64,000 nucleotides of DNA, from contig CM059621.1 in assembly GCA_030435675.1 (NCBI GenBank), forward strand, positions 7,378,001 to 7,442,000, in the 5' to 3' direction. The position numbers and the translations under genes are program-made. The notes below the pieces were generated by a model, which was given only the letters and a program-made list of their open reading frames with translations, was not told where the DNA came from and did not search any database. Positions 1-13,633 of the stretch are shown one piece after another (positions within the stretch are counted from its first letter, which is position 1; each line of letters begins with the position of its first letter). This DNA comes from Steinernema hermaphroditum. Taxonomy: Eukaryota; Nematoda; Chromadorea; Rhabditida; Steinernematidae.

Positions 1-1139
1 CATCAATCTTCGCCCGACGGCAACATACCTAGTGACGGCGCCAGGATCCACCGTACCCGTGCTACGTGCTCGGCGTCATTTCGTACCACGAATCCTCGGA
101 AGAACGACGCATGACTGAGCCGGCGCTCTTTGGCCCTTCGACGAGATTCCACGCGCCACAGAATGCGGGGATTATCGGGAAAACAGATCGCTAAAAATAC
201 GTTTTTCGATTTCGGTGGATAAGAACGGTCAGTGTAATTCATCCGAAAGGGACACTGAAACAATTCCCTTCCGTGAGTCATCGTGCCGGGACTCATTCCA
301 AGGCTGCGCGTCGGCCTTCTTTGAGTTTTCTCCTCGTCGAAAGGGTGATGCCGCGGTGTCCTTTGGCGCTGGGAGACCTTCAAGTACAGGCTCAAAGGGG
401 AAAGCGATGCATGAACATGGTGGATCCGGATCTAATTTGGTTCTCAGATGTTTCCACCGATTTGCGATGCACCTGCCACTGCTTGACGTCATACGGTGTG
501 TTCTGGACTCTTCAATTACTCCTCGATCACCTCTCATGCCCTGATATCCCCCACTACAGTACCCCGCCCCCGTAAGAGGTAATCCTTTGTTTTGCGCGAG
601 TTGTAGTTGTCCTCCACAAAAACACGTGTCGCGTCACGCTTCTTTCTCCTTCTTTTCCCTGAAATCGTTTGTTTTCGCGTCGAGAGTCGTGTGCCTTCGG
701 ATTAATTATTCATCGGCGCGATTTCGGATTTGCGCCTCGGTATCCGCGTCTTCTGAGCGCCGAATATGAAAGATTAATTTTTGCTTTCGCTTCAGGTGGT
801 GACGTCGCTGTTTACCCGGCGACTCCAAGAGTGTCACGCGGAAGTCGCGGGACCCCGGCACACGCCTAGCCACACGCAGGTTCGTTTCCGATCCGATCGA
901 CTGATCGCATAATTGAGTTTTGGGATTGCGCGCGGTTTTTGATTTCTTGGTTCTGTGGAGGGGAGGCGTTAGGAATGCGCCGATCCGACATGCGCCTTGA
1001 AAGTGGGTGAGAATGCTCTGTGATCTTTGGTGGAGATGGACAAGATCACCTTTCGAGGAGCTGGCTGGGCTACAGTACCTATCCATCTTAATCCATTCCT
1101 GGGGTCGATATGCCGAAATTCATAGACCACAATTAGTCC

Positions 1140-1400
1140 GATGGCCTTTTCGCGTCGGGACCACTAGTCAGACGGTCGTATAAATCCAATTGAACGACTT
1201 CCATAATGTGGTTAAGCCCGTTTTGAGAACCTTTTAACGCCTTCTATGTCGTTATTTCGCTTCCCGGAAAAACGGTCTCTCCTCTTCCCTAATCATTTCT
1301 TCGAACAGAAGAAAAAACTCAGAATCATTTCAACGGTGAATAACAAAAACAAACACTCCTGAAAGACCCCTTTAGAGCCGGGGACCTCTACATCCATGTT
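1140..1400 (+). repeat. Dispersed repeat, copy 1
   Basis: This segment aligns by eye, with many differences, to 3030-3265 in the same orientation. Shared blocks include TATAAATCCAATTG, CATAATGTGGTTA and GAATAACAAAAACAAAC in the same order and spacing. No terminal inverted repeats or coding sequence are seen, so its class is unknown. Confidence 0.6.
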
Positions 1401-3029
1401 CGAAGAAGTTGGATCCTGAACACAATCTCGTTTTTATTTCTGTCTAGACGGATGGAATGATTCATTCACCGATTGGAAGGGGCATTGGAGGAGGAACGCC
1501 GCTCGGAATTTGGTTGGCAAACTAGTACTGTGAGGGGGGAAGAAAGAGGTACACCATTTCTGTAAACAATGCCGGTTCGGTCGCTTGAATCGGATCTAAA
1601 TCTCCAAATCGTGCCCATAGTCCTAGCTATACCGGATTTTTCTCTTTTTACTAACCACATTTTCTGACCAAGTTGATCAAAATGCATGTTTTATATAGAA
1701 ATCAGAGTTTTGACAAATCTCTGCCTTTGTAAACACAACCTTCTTTTGGCCCTTAACTTCAATAAGAGGAGAATGCCCATAGTGTGTCGTATTAGGGGGT
1801 ACAAAATTGTATAGTTACATGCACACATAACATCGAAAAGTGATCCCGTTGGTACAGGTGCCCACATTCCATCTAACCGATCGATTCTTCGCGATGGAAC
1901 CACTTCAGAAGACCGTGCGCCGGGCACACGGATTACTCGTCGAAATTATTTTTAACCAATCACCGATGGACCCATAAAAAGCTTGTTTTGTTCCCAAAGG
2001 GCATCTAATCGGCGCCGAATTCCTCCGGCCTGCAGAGGCACTTCTTATCAAAACACAGCCCGACGACCCTTGACATCTCGGCTACGGTAGTGTCGCCTCC
2101 GGGTGCGTCAGCGGCCCTCCGCGGCGACCAAAGATCCCTTTTTACACTCGGCTGTTTACAGTACCGATCGATCCGTGCGTGCAGCTTCTTCTCTGCTGTT
2201 GCGGACGTCGATCGCAACACGACGACAACTTGTTTGCGTCGCTTATCGCGCGCTCAAAAAATTGATATTCAGATTCGGCGGCGGCGGCGGAGAACGAAAA
2301 ACGCCGACGGCTGTGAAGACGACTGTAAAGTGGCGGCGAGGAACGTCTGCGAATCGGATTCGCGGGGCGACAACAACGACAGACACAATAAAAAGGGTGC
2401 TGATAGGGGAGTCCGGAAGGGAAGACGGCGCCGGAGGCTTCTGTTTACATTCCCTAAATAGGGCGCGCACTTTTCCTGATAATCCTCTTTGCGATGTCCT
2501 TTTCGGGATGGCGAGCAGATAACACGGAAAAGTGCTGCTCCAAGGGCTCTTCCTTGTTTTCGGCAGATATTGGCTCTTTGAAGAAGGGTCTTCGCCGAAA
2601 ACAGCGACGACTTATGCAAAGGACATGCCCCTGGAAAGACCTCCAAATATTTATATCGACTCGTTGCCCAGTGCACCACCGCTCCATCTGTATAAAAACA
2701 GCGCCGCTCCAGACACGTCTGAACTGTCTGTAAACACATTTCTACTTTGACCTGTACGCCGATCGGTGGTCTCTCAAAATCGGTGCCATTGATGTACAGA
2801 GATCTGGCGCTCTGCGATCTCTGGAGCCAGCAGGTCACAAAGTTGTTATCAGAGATTCGTTGTTAATGGATAGCTTCTACTACGTCCGGTAGGCAACAAG
2901 ACGTTCAGGTGCTCTGACCGTCGATCACGGATACGTCCAAATGTCGTAAATACATTTTTTGGAACAACAACCGTCTGTGGGACATTGAGACTAGCGCAAG
3001 GCACGTAGTCTCCACGATGAGAAGCCCAT

Positions 3030-3265
3030 TTTCGCGTCGAGACCACCAATCATAAGGCCATATAAATCCAATTGGGAAAGAACATAATGTGGTTAGGCCG
3101 TTTCTAGAACCGATCCTCGGCCCCCTCAGGCGATCTCCCCCTTCGCCCCCTCACTACATGTGTATTTTTCAAACAAAAAAAACGCAGAATCCGGCATTCC
3201 AACGGAGAATAACAAAAACAAACCAGGCTGTTTGGGAAAACACTCCTCCGCTTCTGGGATATGGT
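3030..3265 (+). repeat. Dispersed repeat, copy 2
   Basis: This is the second, diverged copy of the segment at 1140-1400. It keeps the blocks TATAAATCCAATTG, CATAATGTGGTTA and GAATAACAAAAACAAAC. It could be an old transposon fragment or a duplicated promoter-like piece. Confidence 0.6.
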
Positions 3266-6200
3266 GGCGCCTGGAGGTCTTCCCGAAGGGAACGAACCAA
3301 CAGATCTCGTGAATCGCCGTGTTTAGGCAAGCAAGACTCGTTTGTTTCTCAAAATCAGACGTCGCTTTCCTCAGTGTCTAGACAGACTGTCTCATTCAGT
3401 AACGAGCTCCACTTCCTCATTTCGTCCGCTCCATTCGCCGCCATGACTTATGTACCTGTTTATCGTAAACACATCCATTGTTTTCGCCTTTTTCTCTAAT
3501 TAATTTTTCTGTTTTCCTTTGTTCTAACGGAAGCTACCGTACCCGGAGAAGGATTGTTTTTCTGACGCACGGCCAACTACGAATCGAGGATTTGGATTCG
3601 GTAAGCCCGTGCCGGGATGACTGTGTCGGAAGCGGATTCAGAAGACGCTTAGGGAACGCTTAACTGTGATGTCTTTTGTTTTTGTCGAAAAGTAATCAGG
3701 TAAATGGAAAGTGACTCACCGCAGGATCCGGCCGACATCTCCGAGAAACCGCGAAGAACGCCATGGAATACGGTAGATTCAACGCTCTTTTCTCTTTGTT
3801 TTTCTCAAAAACGGAAGCGAAAGGGAAACGCACTTTCAACTCTGACGGAAGGTCACTCAGATCAACTCTGATTGGTTTTATGAAAAACGGCGATCTTTGG
3901 TGTTTATCGCCACCGGAGCGACCATTTGAATAATGCCTGGAGTGGTATTTTCTAGTGACAAACTGTGTATTTCACAATCTGCGTTTTCAACGTCCAAAAA
4001 AGTGGTCTTTAGTGTATTAGAGGCCGTAAACAATCTTTCGTTTATCAGCTGACTATCAAACATTACAGTACTTTTCTAGGTTCCAGCTATCATGTTCTTC
4101 TACAAGAAGCCGTTTCTTCCACAACTCCCAGCTACACTCCCTAAAAGACGAACTGGTCTCCGTTTGATCGAAGGTCATAAATTATTCCATATCGTTTTAT
4201 TTTGCTTTTTGGACATACTCTTACACAAGAGGAGCCTCTTGAACCTCCTGATCTCCATCGGTTAGCGCTGCTCTCGAGTCACATATCTGTTTTTCGTGTC
4301 CGCGCGTCACAAAACACGCCCCTGAAGGCCGTGCCTCTTCTGTAAGCCCGTCTTCTCCCCTCCCAAATCCGCTTCCCCAAATCCCTCCGGCGCCCGAGCG
4401 CCGAGACTTCATTCCTCCGGCCGGCGTTCTACCGGTCTACCGGCCTCGGCGCCGTGAATGCTCCTAACTGATAAGTCTTCTGCATCTGCAGCGAGTACCG
4501 TAGTCCGGGCCGGGTCCTGTCGCGAAGACACCTTTTGGCGATTGTTTGTTTGTGCTTCTGACGTCGAAACCCGTTTGGATGACGGCGAATTCGGCGCTCC
4601 ACCGGGGTCGCCGGCTATTCTCCGAGGTGTGGAACCCGTTTCGAAACGAAAAAATTGTTTTTTGGCCTTGAGCTGCCGCGCCCGCGTCCTTCGCCAGCCC
4701 TAATCCTTCGACAGTTCGCCCGCTGCAGGCTAATTCCTGCGCCCGGGTCCTGCAGCGGTCCTGGCACGCGACCACCAGCTGTTCGTGGCGGGACCGCCTC
4801 CCGCCTGGCCCCTCCAGCTGTCGGCCGGCTTGTTTACTTCCCCTCGTTCTCTGCGCCCCCTCCGCCTCGCCGCCAGCCCCTCCGTGCCGGGCACGCCTGC
4901 CCTCTGTCGCCGCGCCGCGGAATTCCCCCTCACTTCTCAAAACAGCCTCCCTGGGTGGTCCCCGCCAAGACTGTCCCGAAAGTGCGCGAAATCGTGGCGA
5001 CAAATATGTTTACCGTCCAGGGCGCGTTTTACGACCGTCTGTCCCCGGCCGTCGACCGGTTGCTTCGCCCAGAGGCGTTGTTGTGGGCCCCGGCGGCGCA
5101 CTCTTTGCTCCCACATCCAACCTCGCCGGCGTGGACCCGCCGGGCCTAATCCCAAAGTGCACCCCTCTCCGGGAGTGGCGTCAGCAGCGATTGTTTACGC
5201 CGCGGAATGGCGCTGATAACGCCGAAGCGGCCGGCCGGGATTCGCCCTATTCCGCTCCTAATCGACCGTTTTACGCGTGTCACGTACTAACCACGGGGGA
5301 TCGCTGGGAACCGAAGGGACCGAAGAGGGCGCTGGAACGCGGTCACTCCGCGCCCACTGGAACAAACAACGAAAAAGAACTGTTTTCGATCCCCCGGGCT
5401 ACGGTAGACGCCTTCCCAATCATCGCTTTGTTAATCTTCGCGTGTGGCCCATTCTCGGAATAATTACGTTTCGGTGGTCGAGAACGTTTCCGGTTTGGTC
5501 GTCTCTAATGTGTTTACGGTAGGACGGCGCGGTGACGAGTTCAACCACCCCGAAGGACGCCTCTTCTTCGCAACTCCCTTGTTTGTGCTGCGTTTTGTGT
5601 TCCAACTCTGTGTTGTGCCACCCGCAGCGGCGCGTCCGAACGCCTCCCTCCTTCCCGGTACTGTAAGTGCACTCCTAGCCACCCAACCCACTGCCTTTAC
5701 ACCGACTTCCCCTCTCCCCGGCGGCCTTCTTCTGCTCTTCTTCTTCCGTTTTTCTCACTCCTACAGAGACGTTTTCGTTTTTCGCCTGTCTCCCCTCTAA
5801 TTGCCGCGTTCCCGTTCGTCCTTCGTCGATGCCCCTGGAATCGTCTGGGAAACCCCGGAGGCGCTCCGGAGGTCATCGACGCCTCGAGGCGATCGATGGC
5901 GCCTCGTAATTTCCCTCGTCATCGCGCGTACTCCTTGTTTTGGCGTCCTCTGGAGGGTCCTCCGAAGGCCCGGTGGCCTCTGTTGCCGCGCGACCTGACT
6001 CGTTAGGCGCTGTTTGTTGTCCTTTCTGGGAAGACAGTGCCTTCTTCGGCGCCGCCTTTCCGTCTATGCACCGTTCCTCTCCCCGCTAATACCGTATCTC
6101 CGATGGAGATCGTAAATGTTGTTTTGAAAATTCAGTTTTATGAGTCTAAAGATCGATCGGGGTGTCCTTTAAGGATTGGAGCACTTTGAGGCCAGAATTT

Positions 6201-8797
6201 GACAACACAGAGTGATGTTTTTGATCACAAAATCGGATGTGATTTCCACAAAGCGAACTGTGTTTCCGAGGCTGAAGATCACCTCTCCTATACCGCTCTC
6301 CCTGTACGGAACGTTCCACGCGGAGGCTGATCTTCTTCAGATCTTCGAAATCCTTATCATCCCGACCGATCTCTTTAACGAGAGAAGACCGTTCGTTTTT
6401 CCTTCGAGCTTTTCTCTTTTTCTCTCCGATCTCTTTTTTGGACTTTACAGCGTTATTTTGCTTGTTTTCCCACAGGCCACCGTACCCTTTCCCCGAATCG
6501 TAGCTTGGTTGTTGGCGCTCCGTGCGTAATTAAAACCGCTCAAAACAACATGTTATGCAACTCCCGGCCTACAGTACCCTAAGCCCTCTCGGTTGCCCTT
6601 TGCCCCGTTCCAGCTTGTTTTTAATTGTTTTCCCCTCGTGGCGTCATCGCCTCGCAGCGGCCAAAGTAAAGAGAGCCGAGTTCGGAGGACCCAGCTGCCG
6701 GCTCGGATTGCGGCCCGCAGGCATAAACGGTCGCCCTCCGGTGAGCGAAAACAACGAAAGGGCAACCGGCTCTGTGTACACATCACGGATTAAAGCGCTA
6801 AAAACGGGGCGTTGAGAGGGCCTCTGGCCAGTTGCGCAACCTTGGCCCGGGTCCAAGCCTCAGCGGTGACCTCAGTGCGTCTTCAGCGAGATCTTAATCG
6901 CGCGTCATCGCCTCCCACAAACAAACTCTTCTCCTTCTTCGCCCTGCCCCCGCCTTCGACTTTCGTCGAAGTCAAGTTCCCGTTTTTCGATTCGTTTGTC
7001 CCTTCAACGACCCAAAAAGATAAATGTGTTGTTTTGTTTCTGGCTTCGTCGACTCCACCACTCGACGACGTCGCCCCAAAGTACATCTCCTCTCCGTCTT
7101 CTCAACCGGTTGTCCCATCGGCGGCGTTGTTTTCGCCTCCCTCGTTTGTCCGCTTCTCGGTGTTTGGCGTTTGTGCGTTCTCTGTCCCTCCGCGCGTTAA
7201 TAACAACTCCGGGGCGGCCCGCCCCGAGCCTCACGTGGAGCCGGAGCACAACAAACAGGAGCCAGAAGGTGCGCGGCGACCCAGATTTCGGCGATCGGAG
7301 GGCGGCAGTGGTGCGCACACACGCGAACAGTCCTCTCCCTCGGCGGATGTTTTGTTTATTCGCCCCGCGACAGCAGCCGTTGCACAACCTGTTGCCCAGG
7401 TCTGCATGTCCCAGGACGGTCTCATTCCTCCGGAGGAGGGCAGCATTGTTTTCGCCGCCTCCGGGCGTCACGGGCCGGGCGGGGCGGGGCGAAGGCCTGG
7501 CACTCGGAAAAACAAGCGGATTCCAGCTGATCTGGACGGCCTACGTGAGTTGCGAGCAAGAAGCCTGTTTGCGCGCAGAGGAGTTCGGAGTGTTTGTGGA
7601 AAGTGCGCAGCCGCGCCGATCGATCGCCGCCTCGAGAGTTCGTCGTTAATGAGCGAAAATACGACGACGACTTACGCGCCCGCCGAGGAGGCTATTATGA
7701 ATGTGCGAATCACGCGTTGTTGTGTGGCATGTTGCGTGTGGGGCCTACGGTAATGCTCTGCTGATAAGCGGCGGCTGTAGCATGCCGCCGTCCTAAGGAT
7801 AGTCTTTGTTTGCTCGTCGAGGCCCCAGCAGCTCTAATCACGGGTTTGTGTCCTTATCTGGAGCGGGACCCTCGGGGCCTCCCCACTCCCAAAATGCTCC
7901 CAAAACAAGGACGTTTCCTCTGTGTACGCCTCGGAAGGCGAACTTCGCGGAATCCGGAGGCGCAACTGAATTTATAGCCCTTATTTGGACTTTGTGTTGT
8001 TGTTTTCGAGGGTCCGCCCCCCGCGCTCGGCCCCTCCTCCGGCCCACTCCTCGGCACTACAACTTGTTTTTCTGTTCTCCGCGCGTGTTTTCAATGGCGA
8101 CGGGATTTGAGCGCCTCCGGCGATCGGGCCGCGAAAACAAACCGCCGCCTCCGCCGGCCTCTCGCTCGGCCGTGAAACTCGGAACGGGTTGTGACCTCAG
8201 CGCCAATTTGTTTTCGGCGCCGTGCATGGTGATGGAGCACCGCCACGTACAGGCAGAGGTCACCTGATCGCTCCTTCTTCATTCCATATTCCCGGCAGGT
8301 GAGTGTTGTGGATTATACGATTGTTTACGCACCCCGTCGCTCCGCTCTCGGCGCCGCGATCGTCTTTGTGATCGCCGTCGGCGCCGTGATAATGACTCCG
8401 CTGCTTCTCCGGCGCCCGAAGGTCGTCTTCGGACGGCTTCTTCGTGTTTACATACCGCGCCCCTCCGCAGCAACTTGTTTTCCACTCACAAACAACTCTT
8501 CTCTCTTCCGCCTTCTTCCCCGATTCGTCTTTGGTGCTCGGGGCTAGCGTGTTTTTGTGCCGATGCCGCTTGTTTGTTCGTCTTCTTATCACCTCGTCAC
8601 CGCCATTGTCGCGTCACCGCGTCCCGCAAACAGGTGTTTATTAGGGCTCCTCCTCACCCCGGTGCCGTTTCAGTTCAAAATCGTCCGTCGAATGGTTCCG
8701 GTGCCGCCTCGTCGCCACCGAAGCACCCTTCGACTGCACTAGATCCTCTCAACAGGCTCTGCTGTATTCAACCTCTGTATTACTGTATTCCGAAACC

Positions 8798-11700
8798 ATG
8801 ATGGGTCTGCGGAAAAGCAACTCCATCGAGCTCCGCTCCTCGAGGACCTCTCTGAGCAGCCGGTGCTCCCCCCAGGCGGGAACCTCGATCCTTACTTCGA
8901 GGACCATCGAGGAGGAGACCGCCGAGAACGCCGAGGCCCCGGTCCAGTACGAAGGCCGCGTCCACGTCTACCAGGCTCCAGTTACGGTAGGTCCCCGTGG
9001 AGGCACCCTTCTCCAATGGTGCCTGTTCAGAAGATGAATAAGAACAAGCCGAGCTACGCGGTGCTGCGGAAGCAGCGCGTCCTCGAGATCTACGAGTCGG
9101 AGAAGGCGCGCTTCAAGGCGAAGCAGGAGCTAGAGAACCCGGACAGTGGCCGGAAGCAGAAGGCGGCCAAGCAGCCCCGGATCGTCGACCTGGCGCGCTG
9201 CTTCAACGTCTCGCGGAAGCAGTTCACCAAGGAGATGGGCAAGAACCTCGTGGCGCTGATGACGCCCGACGAGACATTCTTCCTGAAGAGCGACGGCGAC
9301 GACGAGCACCGGACGCAGATCTGGTTCGAGGAGCTGCGCCAGGCGACCAAGACGGCCCGCGCCCTGCAACTCGGACGGCACGTCAACGACAAGGAGTTCT
9401 TCGAGCGCGCCTTCGACGTGCACCTCGAGCGGAACCCAAAGCTCGACAAGAAGATGAAGAACGACCTGGACCGGCCGAAGAACATCTGTGTCGAGCACCC
9501 CTCCCTCGAGGGCCATTGGCGCTTCTGCATCTACCCCCACACGGCGCTCCTCTGCAAGCGCGGCATCGAGCCCCCGAAGGACGAGAGCCGCATCCCCGCC
9601 TCCCACGTCCCTCCCTTCGACAAGGAGGACTACATCGAGCTTCCGGTAGGTGCCTCCGTCCAGGGATACGGTAACGGCTGTGTTGCAGCGTGACATGGTG
9701 GTGAAGAAGAGCCTGATCGGGAAGTTCTACTACATCCAGTTCTCGCACGGCTTCCCGAAGTACGGCCGCTGTGAGATCTTCTTGACAGCCGACCACTCGG
9801 ATACCGTATACTACATGGACGCTCAGTGGGAGGACATCCTCTGCAAGCACAAGGATCGCCAGCGCAAGGGCATACAGTATCCCCTGGACGACTACGACTA
9901 CGAGACGTCCTCGGAACGGCGTATCTCGAACTCTTCGCGCTTCGGGATCCGGCGGAACACGGCGGCTTCCAGCGGCCGCATGGTGCCCGAGTCGTCGCGG
10001 ATCGCGTAAGTCGAGTCGTCGTCTTGTGCCGCACTCACCGAACAATTTTCAGTCTTTCTACTTCCAGGAACAGCTCGAATGTGGCGCCAACGTCCAGCGC
10101 CTCATCAATGAGCGCCCGGAGCACGCTGGAGAGCGGTTGGCGCAGCTACGGTGGCTCGACGCCCGAGTCGATTCGGAAGACGTCGGTGACGCGGCCCATG
10201 AGCTTCGGCATCGGAAGCCCGCTCGGCCTCAGCAGCTACTTGCAGCAGTTGCAGCCGCGGGCGCACTCCGTCAGCGAGCAGGGGGCGCCGGCGACGCCCT
10301 CGGGCGTGCCCCAAAAGAGCCGCAAGTACTCGCAGAAGAGCGAGGAGGTCTACTCACAGGAGCACCTCACCAACAAGGTGCTCCTCGACCAGGCCAACAA
10401 GAGGGCCACACGCCGCGCCTGCCTCGACAAGTGCCCGGTGGTGATGAGCTTCTCGGGCGAGGAGACCGAAGACAGTGGCGGCACACTTCTGCCGCCGGGG
10501 CCCGACGACCGCTCGCCCCGCATCCATCGCCGGGAGTCACCGATGGTGGCGCATGTCGCCGAGGAGCCTCCGGAGACGACCGAAGCGGCGCCGCGGCCGA
10601 GCTTCGAGTACTCGAACTTCGCGGTGCACGCGAACGCCGCCGTGCCCATTCTGAACGACCTGAACTCGCTCGGCGGCGTCGGTGCCGACGACTACGCTCA
10701 GTACGACGCCGCGGACAGCGCGCAGGCGCTCACCGGCGACGAGAAGTGCAAGTGGATGCTGCAGAAGAACCCGCGCACCCTGCGGCCCGACTCGACGTCG
10801 ACCACCAACGACGAGGAGATCGCCTCGCTCTCCAGCTGCTTCGCCCACACCAACACCGACTCCTCCGACGTCGACATGTCCGACGGCGGCGGCGCCGAGC
10901 CGAAGGACCAGTTCCTGGCGGAGTACACGATGATGGAACCAATGGACCGCGTCTCCTGCTCCTCCGGCAGCAACACGCACCTCTCCGTGCCCATCCCCTT
11001 CACGGCCGACCTGCCGCACGAGGACGTGCACTCCTACACCAGCGAGTGCAGCAGCGACTCCTGCTATGGGAGCGTCCAGAAGCGCGCCTTCTCCTTCAGC
11101 CACCGCGCCGGCGTCAACTCATCCACTGCTGGCACCACGGGCACCACCTCCATGTCATCCTCGGCCAACCACAGCCGCCAGTTCACCGACGACGAGCAGT
11201 CCTCGCCGGGCGCCACGGTGCACCCGCGCCGCGCCCAGAAGACGCAGAAGACGGTTACCCTGCCGCCCGACTACACCATCAACCACCTGGGCATCAAGGA
11301 CCAGATGCGGACGGCTCTGTCACCGGGCATCCTCGCCGCCGATGACGACGACCCGCGGAACCGCTCCTTCTCCCTCGGCAGTCGCAAGAACTTCTGGGCA
11401 CAGCCCCTGCGCAAGATCTCGAGCCACCTGAAGGGCCAGAAGTGCGGCAGTCGCCAGAACTCCTCCTTCTCCTCTATCGCCAGCAACGGCCACGGCGACT
11501 CCAGTGGTGCCTGCTCGATGACTTCCTCCAACTCGGCCCTGCACCCCCCGAAGACAACGCTCTTTGGCGGCCGCCGGAAGACGGCCTCCGGTACCAGCCA
11601 ACACGCCGACATTGCCGAGGGCGGTTCCGTGAACTCGTCGCAGGCCTCACTCCACAGCCACCGTACCGGGGGCAGTGGCGCCAGCTCCAGCCGCTCCCTC

Positions 11701-13142
11701 TTCCGCTCGAAGCGCGCCGGCAGCGGCACCGACAAGAGCGACATGGTGGAGATGGAGTTCCCCTACGAGAAGCCGTCGGAGTCGACACTCCGCCGCGTCT
11801 CCCGTCACGGCTCCGAGTCCATCGAGGACGTGTCCAGCCCCACGAGGTAAGCCCCGCTCGAGGAAGAGCCCCCGCTCACTGGAGTCATTCAGGAGCAGGA
11901 CGAGCAGCTTCGGCCAGGGTCCTCCACACTCGCACTCCTATCACCACCACATCGGGCAACATCGCGTCTTCGAGACGACGGCGCAGGTGCACGCCGACTG
12001 CGGCGAGTTCACCCAGGAGGAGCTCCTCTACCTGCAGCGGATGCGCCAGTCGGCGGAGACGCACACCGAGGAAGACCTCCGGAAGCTGCAGGCAAAGCTG
12101 CAGCCCGTAGAGTCGTTCATCCGCGACGAAGACGTCGACGATGCGCCGACGGCCTCCAGCCCCCGCGTCGACCCTCCGAAGACCGTAGTCGGTGAGTGGC
12201 GTGCTGTCCGTCTTCTGTCCTTTGGGCTTCTGGGGCGCTTCGCTGTCCGCACCCTTTCTTTCTCCGCTCGGCCTGCACCACCCGCCTGTCAGCATTCGAT
12301 TCTCTCTCTGCAGGGCCGACCTCGCCGGGCGCCGCCAGCTTCTGCTCCTCGCCGCACCTTCTCATGCCCTACTGTAGCACGTACACCCGCTTCGGGACGT
12401 GCTGTGGCGGCGGCGTCCACTTTTTCGAGACGATCCAGGAAGCTGTCTCCGGGCGATCGTCGCGCTGCGACTCCAGGTCCTCCTTCTTCGCCTCTTTGCC
12501 CTCGCTTGCTGTGTCCCCCTCGTTCCAGGGCCCTTCCTAATGTTTCCCCGTTTCAGATGTGCATCGAGCCTAGCCGACCGCTCGAACGCCCTCTCGCCGT
12601 CGGCCGTGGTGCCGTCGCCGTCCATCGTCCTTTCCGACGACTCCGCCGCGCGCCTCCAACAGCGCCGGAGCTCCGCCGCCTCATCCTCGCGTCCCGCCAC
12701 CGCCGTCTCGCTCCTCGACGACTCCCGCAAGAGCTCCTGCTCCTCCACTGCCAGCTGCTGCCGCCGCCGGAGCACCACCAGCGTCGGCGCCCTCGGCCAG
12801 CGGCGTCGGAGCAGCGCCTTCGAGTTCTACGCGGCGCACAGTGCCGCCCGCAAACGCACCTCCCGCGATTCCACCGCCTCCGCCGAGTCCGCCAGCGGAG
12901 TCAGCTGCTGCAGCTGCGGCGCCACCATCATGACCTCCAGGCCCTCCACCGTCGACTTCTCCTCCAACCAGGTACCCCCGTGTCCCAGACGATCTCCCCT
13001 CACCGCGCCCCTTCAGCTCCAAGTGAATCGGCCGCCAACGCCAGACGTCTTCCCGCGGAACCGCTCCAAGTCAGCCGTCGTCTCGGCGAGCGAGCGGACC
13101 CCCCTCCGCACGCCTTCCATCAAGCTCGACTCTCCCTTGTAA
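8798..13142 (+). CDS. ist-1: Insulin receptor substrate-like protein (PH + PTB)
   Basis: Likely exons: 8798-8986, 9031-9645, 9689-10005, 10053-11846, 11893-12191, 12314-12476, 12557-12971, 13017-13142 (1305 residues). Residues about 64-165 look like the PH domain of IRS proteins (SYAVLRKQRVLEIYESEK, later CFNVSRK and NLVALMTPDETFFL). Residues about 180-325 look like the IRS PTB domain (FYYIQFSHGFPKYGRCEIF). The long C-terminal half is Ser/Thr-rich and low in complexity, as in IRS adaptors, with many possible phosphorylation sites. IRS proteins bind the activated insulin receptor through the PTB domain at the membrane and recruit PI3-kinase. The symbol follows the C. elegans IRS homologue. In exon 4 the acceptor could be 10053 or a nearby CCAG; both keep frame. 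An AATAAA signal lies at 13464-13469. Confidence in the family is high, in the last exons moderate. Confidence 0.85.
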
Positions 13143-13633
13143 ATACCGTACCCCGAGACTCTTTCGTCTTGCTCCTGATCTCCTCCCTCCCCGCGCCCGG
13201 GAGCCCTCGAGACCCCAAACCCTCCGATCTTTCTTTCCTCTTGGTGTTGTGCTCTCTGTCCCTCCGGTGCCCCTCGACTGGTTCTTTCTGCGGGTCCCCA
13301 GTCCTTGTCCCCTCTACCGTATCCCATGCCTCAACCGACCGAATATCACTCAAATACTCTACTCAACCACTCACATTGCTTGTCCATGTATGTAAATACC
13401 CGAATGTCGTCGTGTGTACTATATTTTCTCGAACCAACGCTCATGGAGTTACAGATGAATTCTAATAAATTATTGACTCATATACACGTCGTGTGGAAAG
13501 GAACGTTTCCGTGAGAAGAAGTCTGAGACAGGAGACGAGGTCGCTCTTCGCAGAGAGGGGGAGAAGAAGGTGGGGACAGAGGACCGGTCACTTCCTGGAA
13601 GACCTCGGATGGATACGACTCGGGATACCGTAG
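13143..13633. other. Gap between convergent genes
   Basis: This holds the 3' flank of the IRS gene, with a likely poly(A) signal AATAAA at 13464-13469, and the 3' flank of the minus-strand RING gene. TACCGTA motifs lie at about 13144, 13316 and 13627. No other gene is seen. Confidence 0.6.

Larger units (their letters stand above)
1..8797. other. Long region without a recognised gene, upstream of the IRS gene
   Basis: I find no reading frame here that splices into a believable protein. The open frames present are Arg/Pro/Ser-rich and give no recognisable domain. The left half (to about 4.4 kb) is of mixed composition and holds a diverged duplicated segment described separately. The right half is GC-richer with many runs such as TTGTTTTC and TGTTTAC. 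Because the IRS gene starts at 8798, this stretch may hold its promoter, untranslated exons or other control sequence, but nothing in the sequence proves it. Confidence 0.5.

Noticed and set aside
6812..7753. Open frame of 313 residues upstream of the IRS gene
   Set aside because: Composition is Arg/Pro/Ser-rich, competing open frames of similar quality overlap on both strands, and no domain or splice support is seen. It looks like a by-product of GC-rich DNA.
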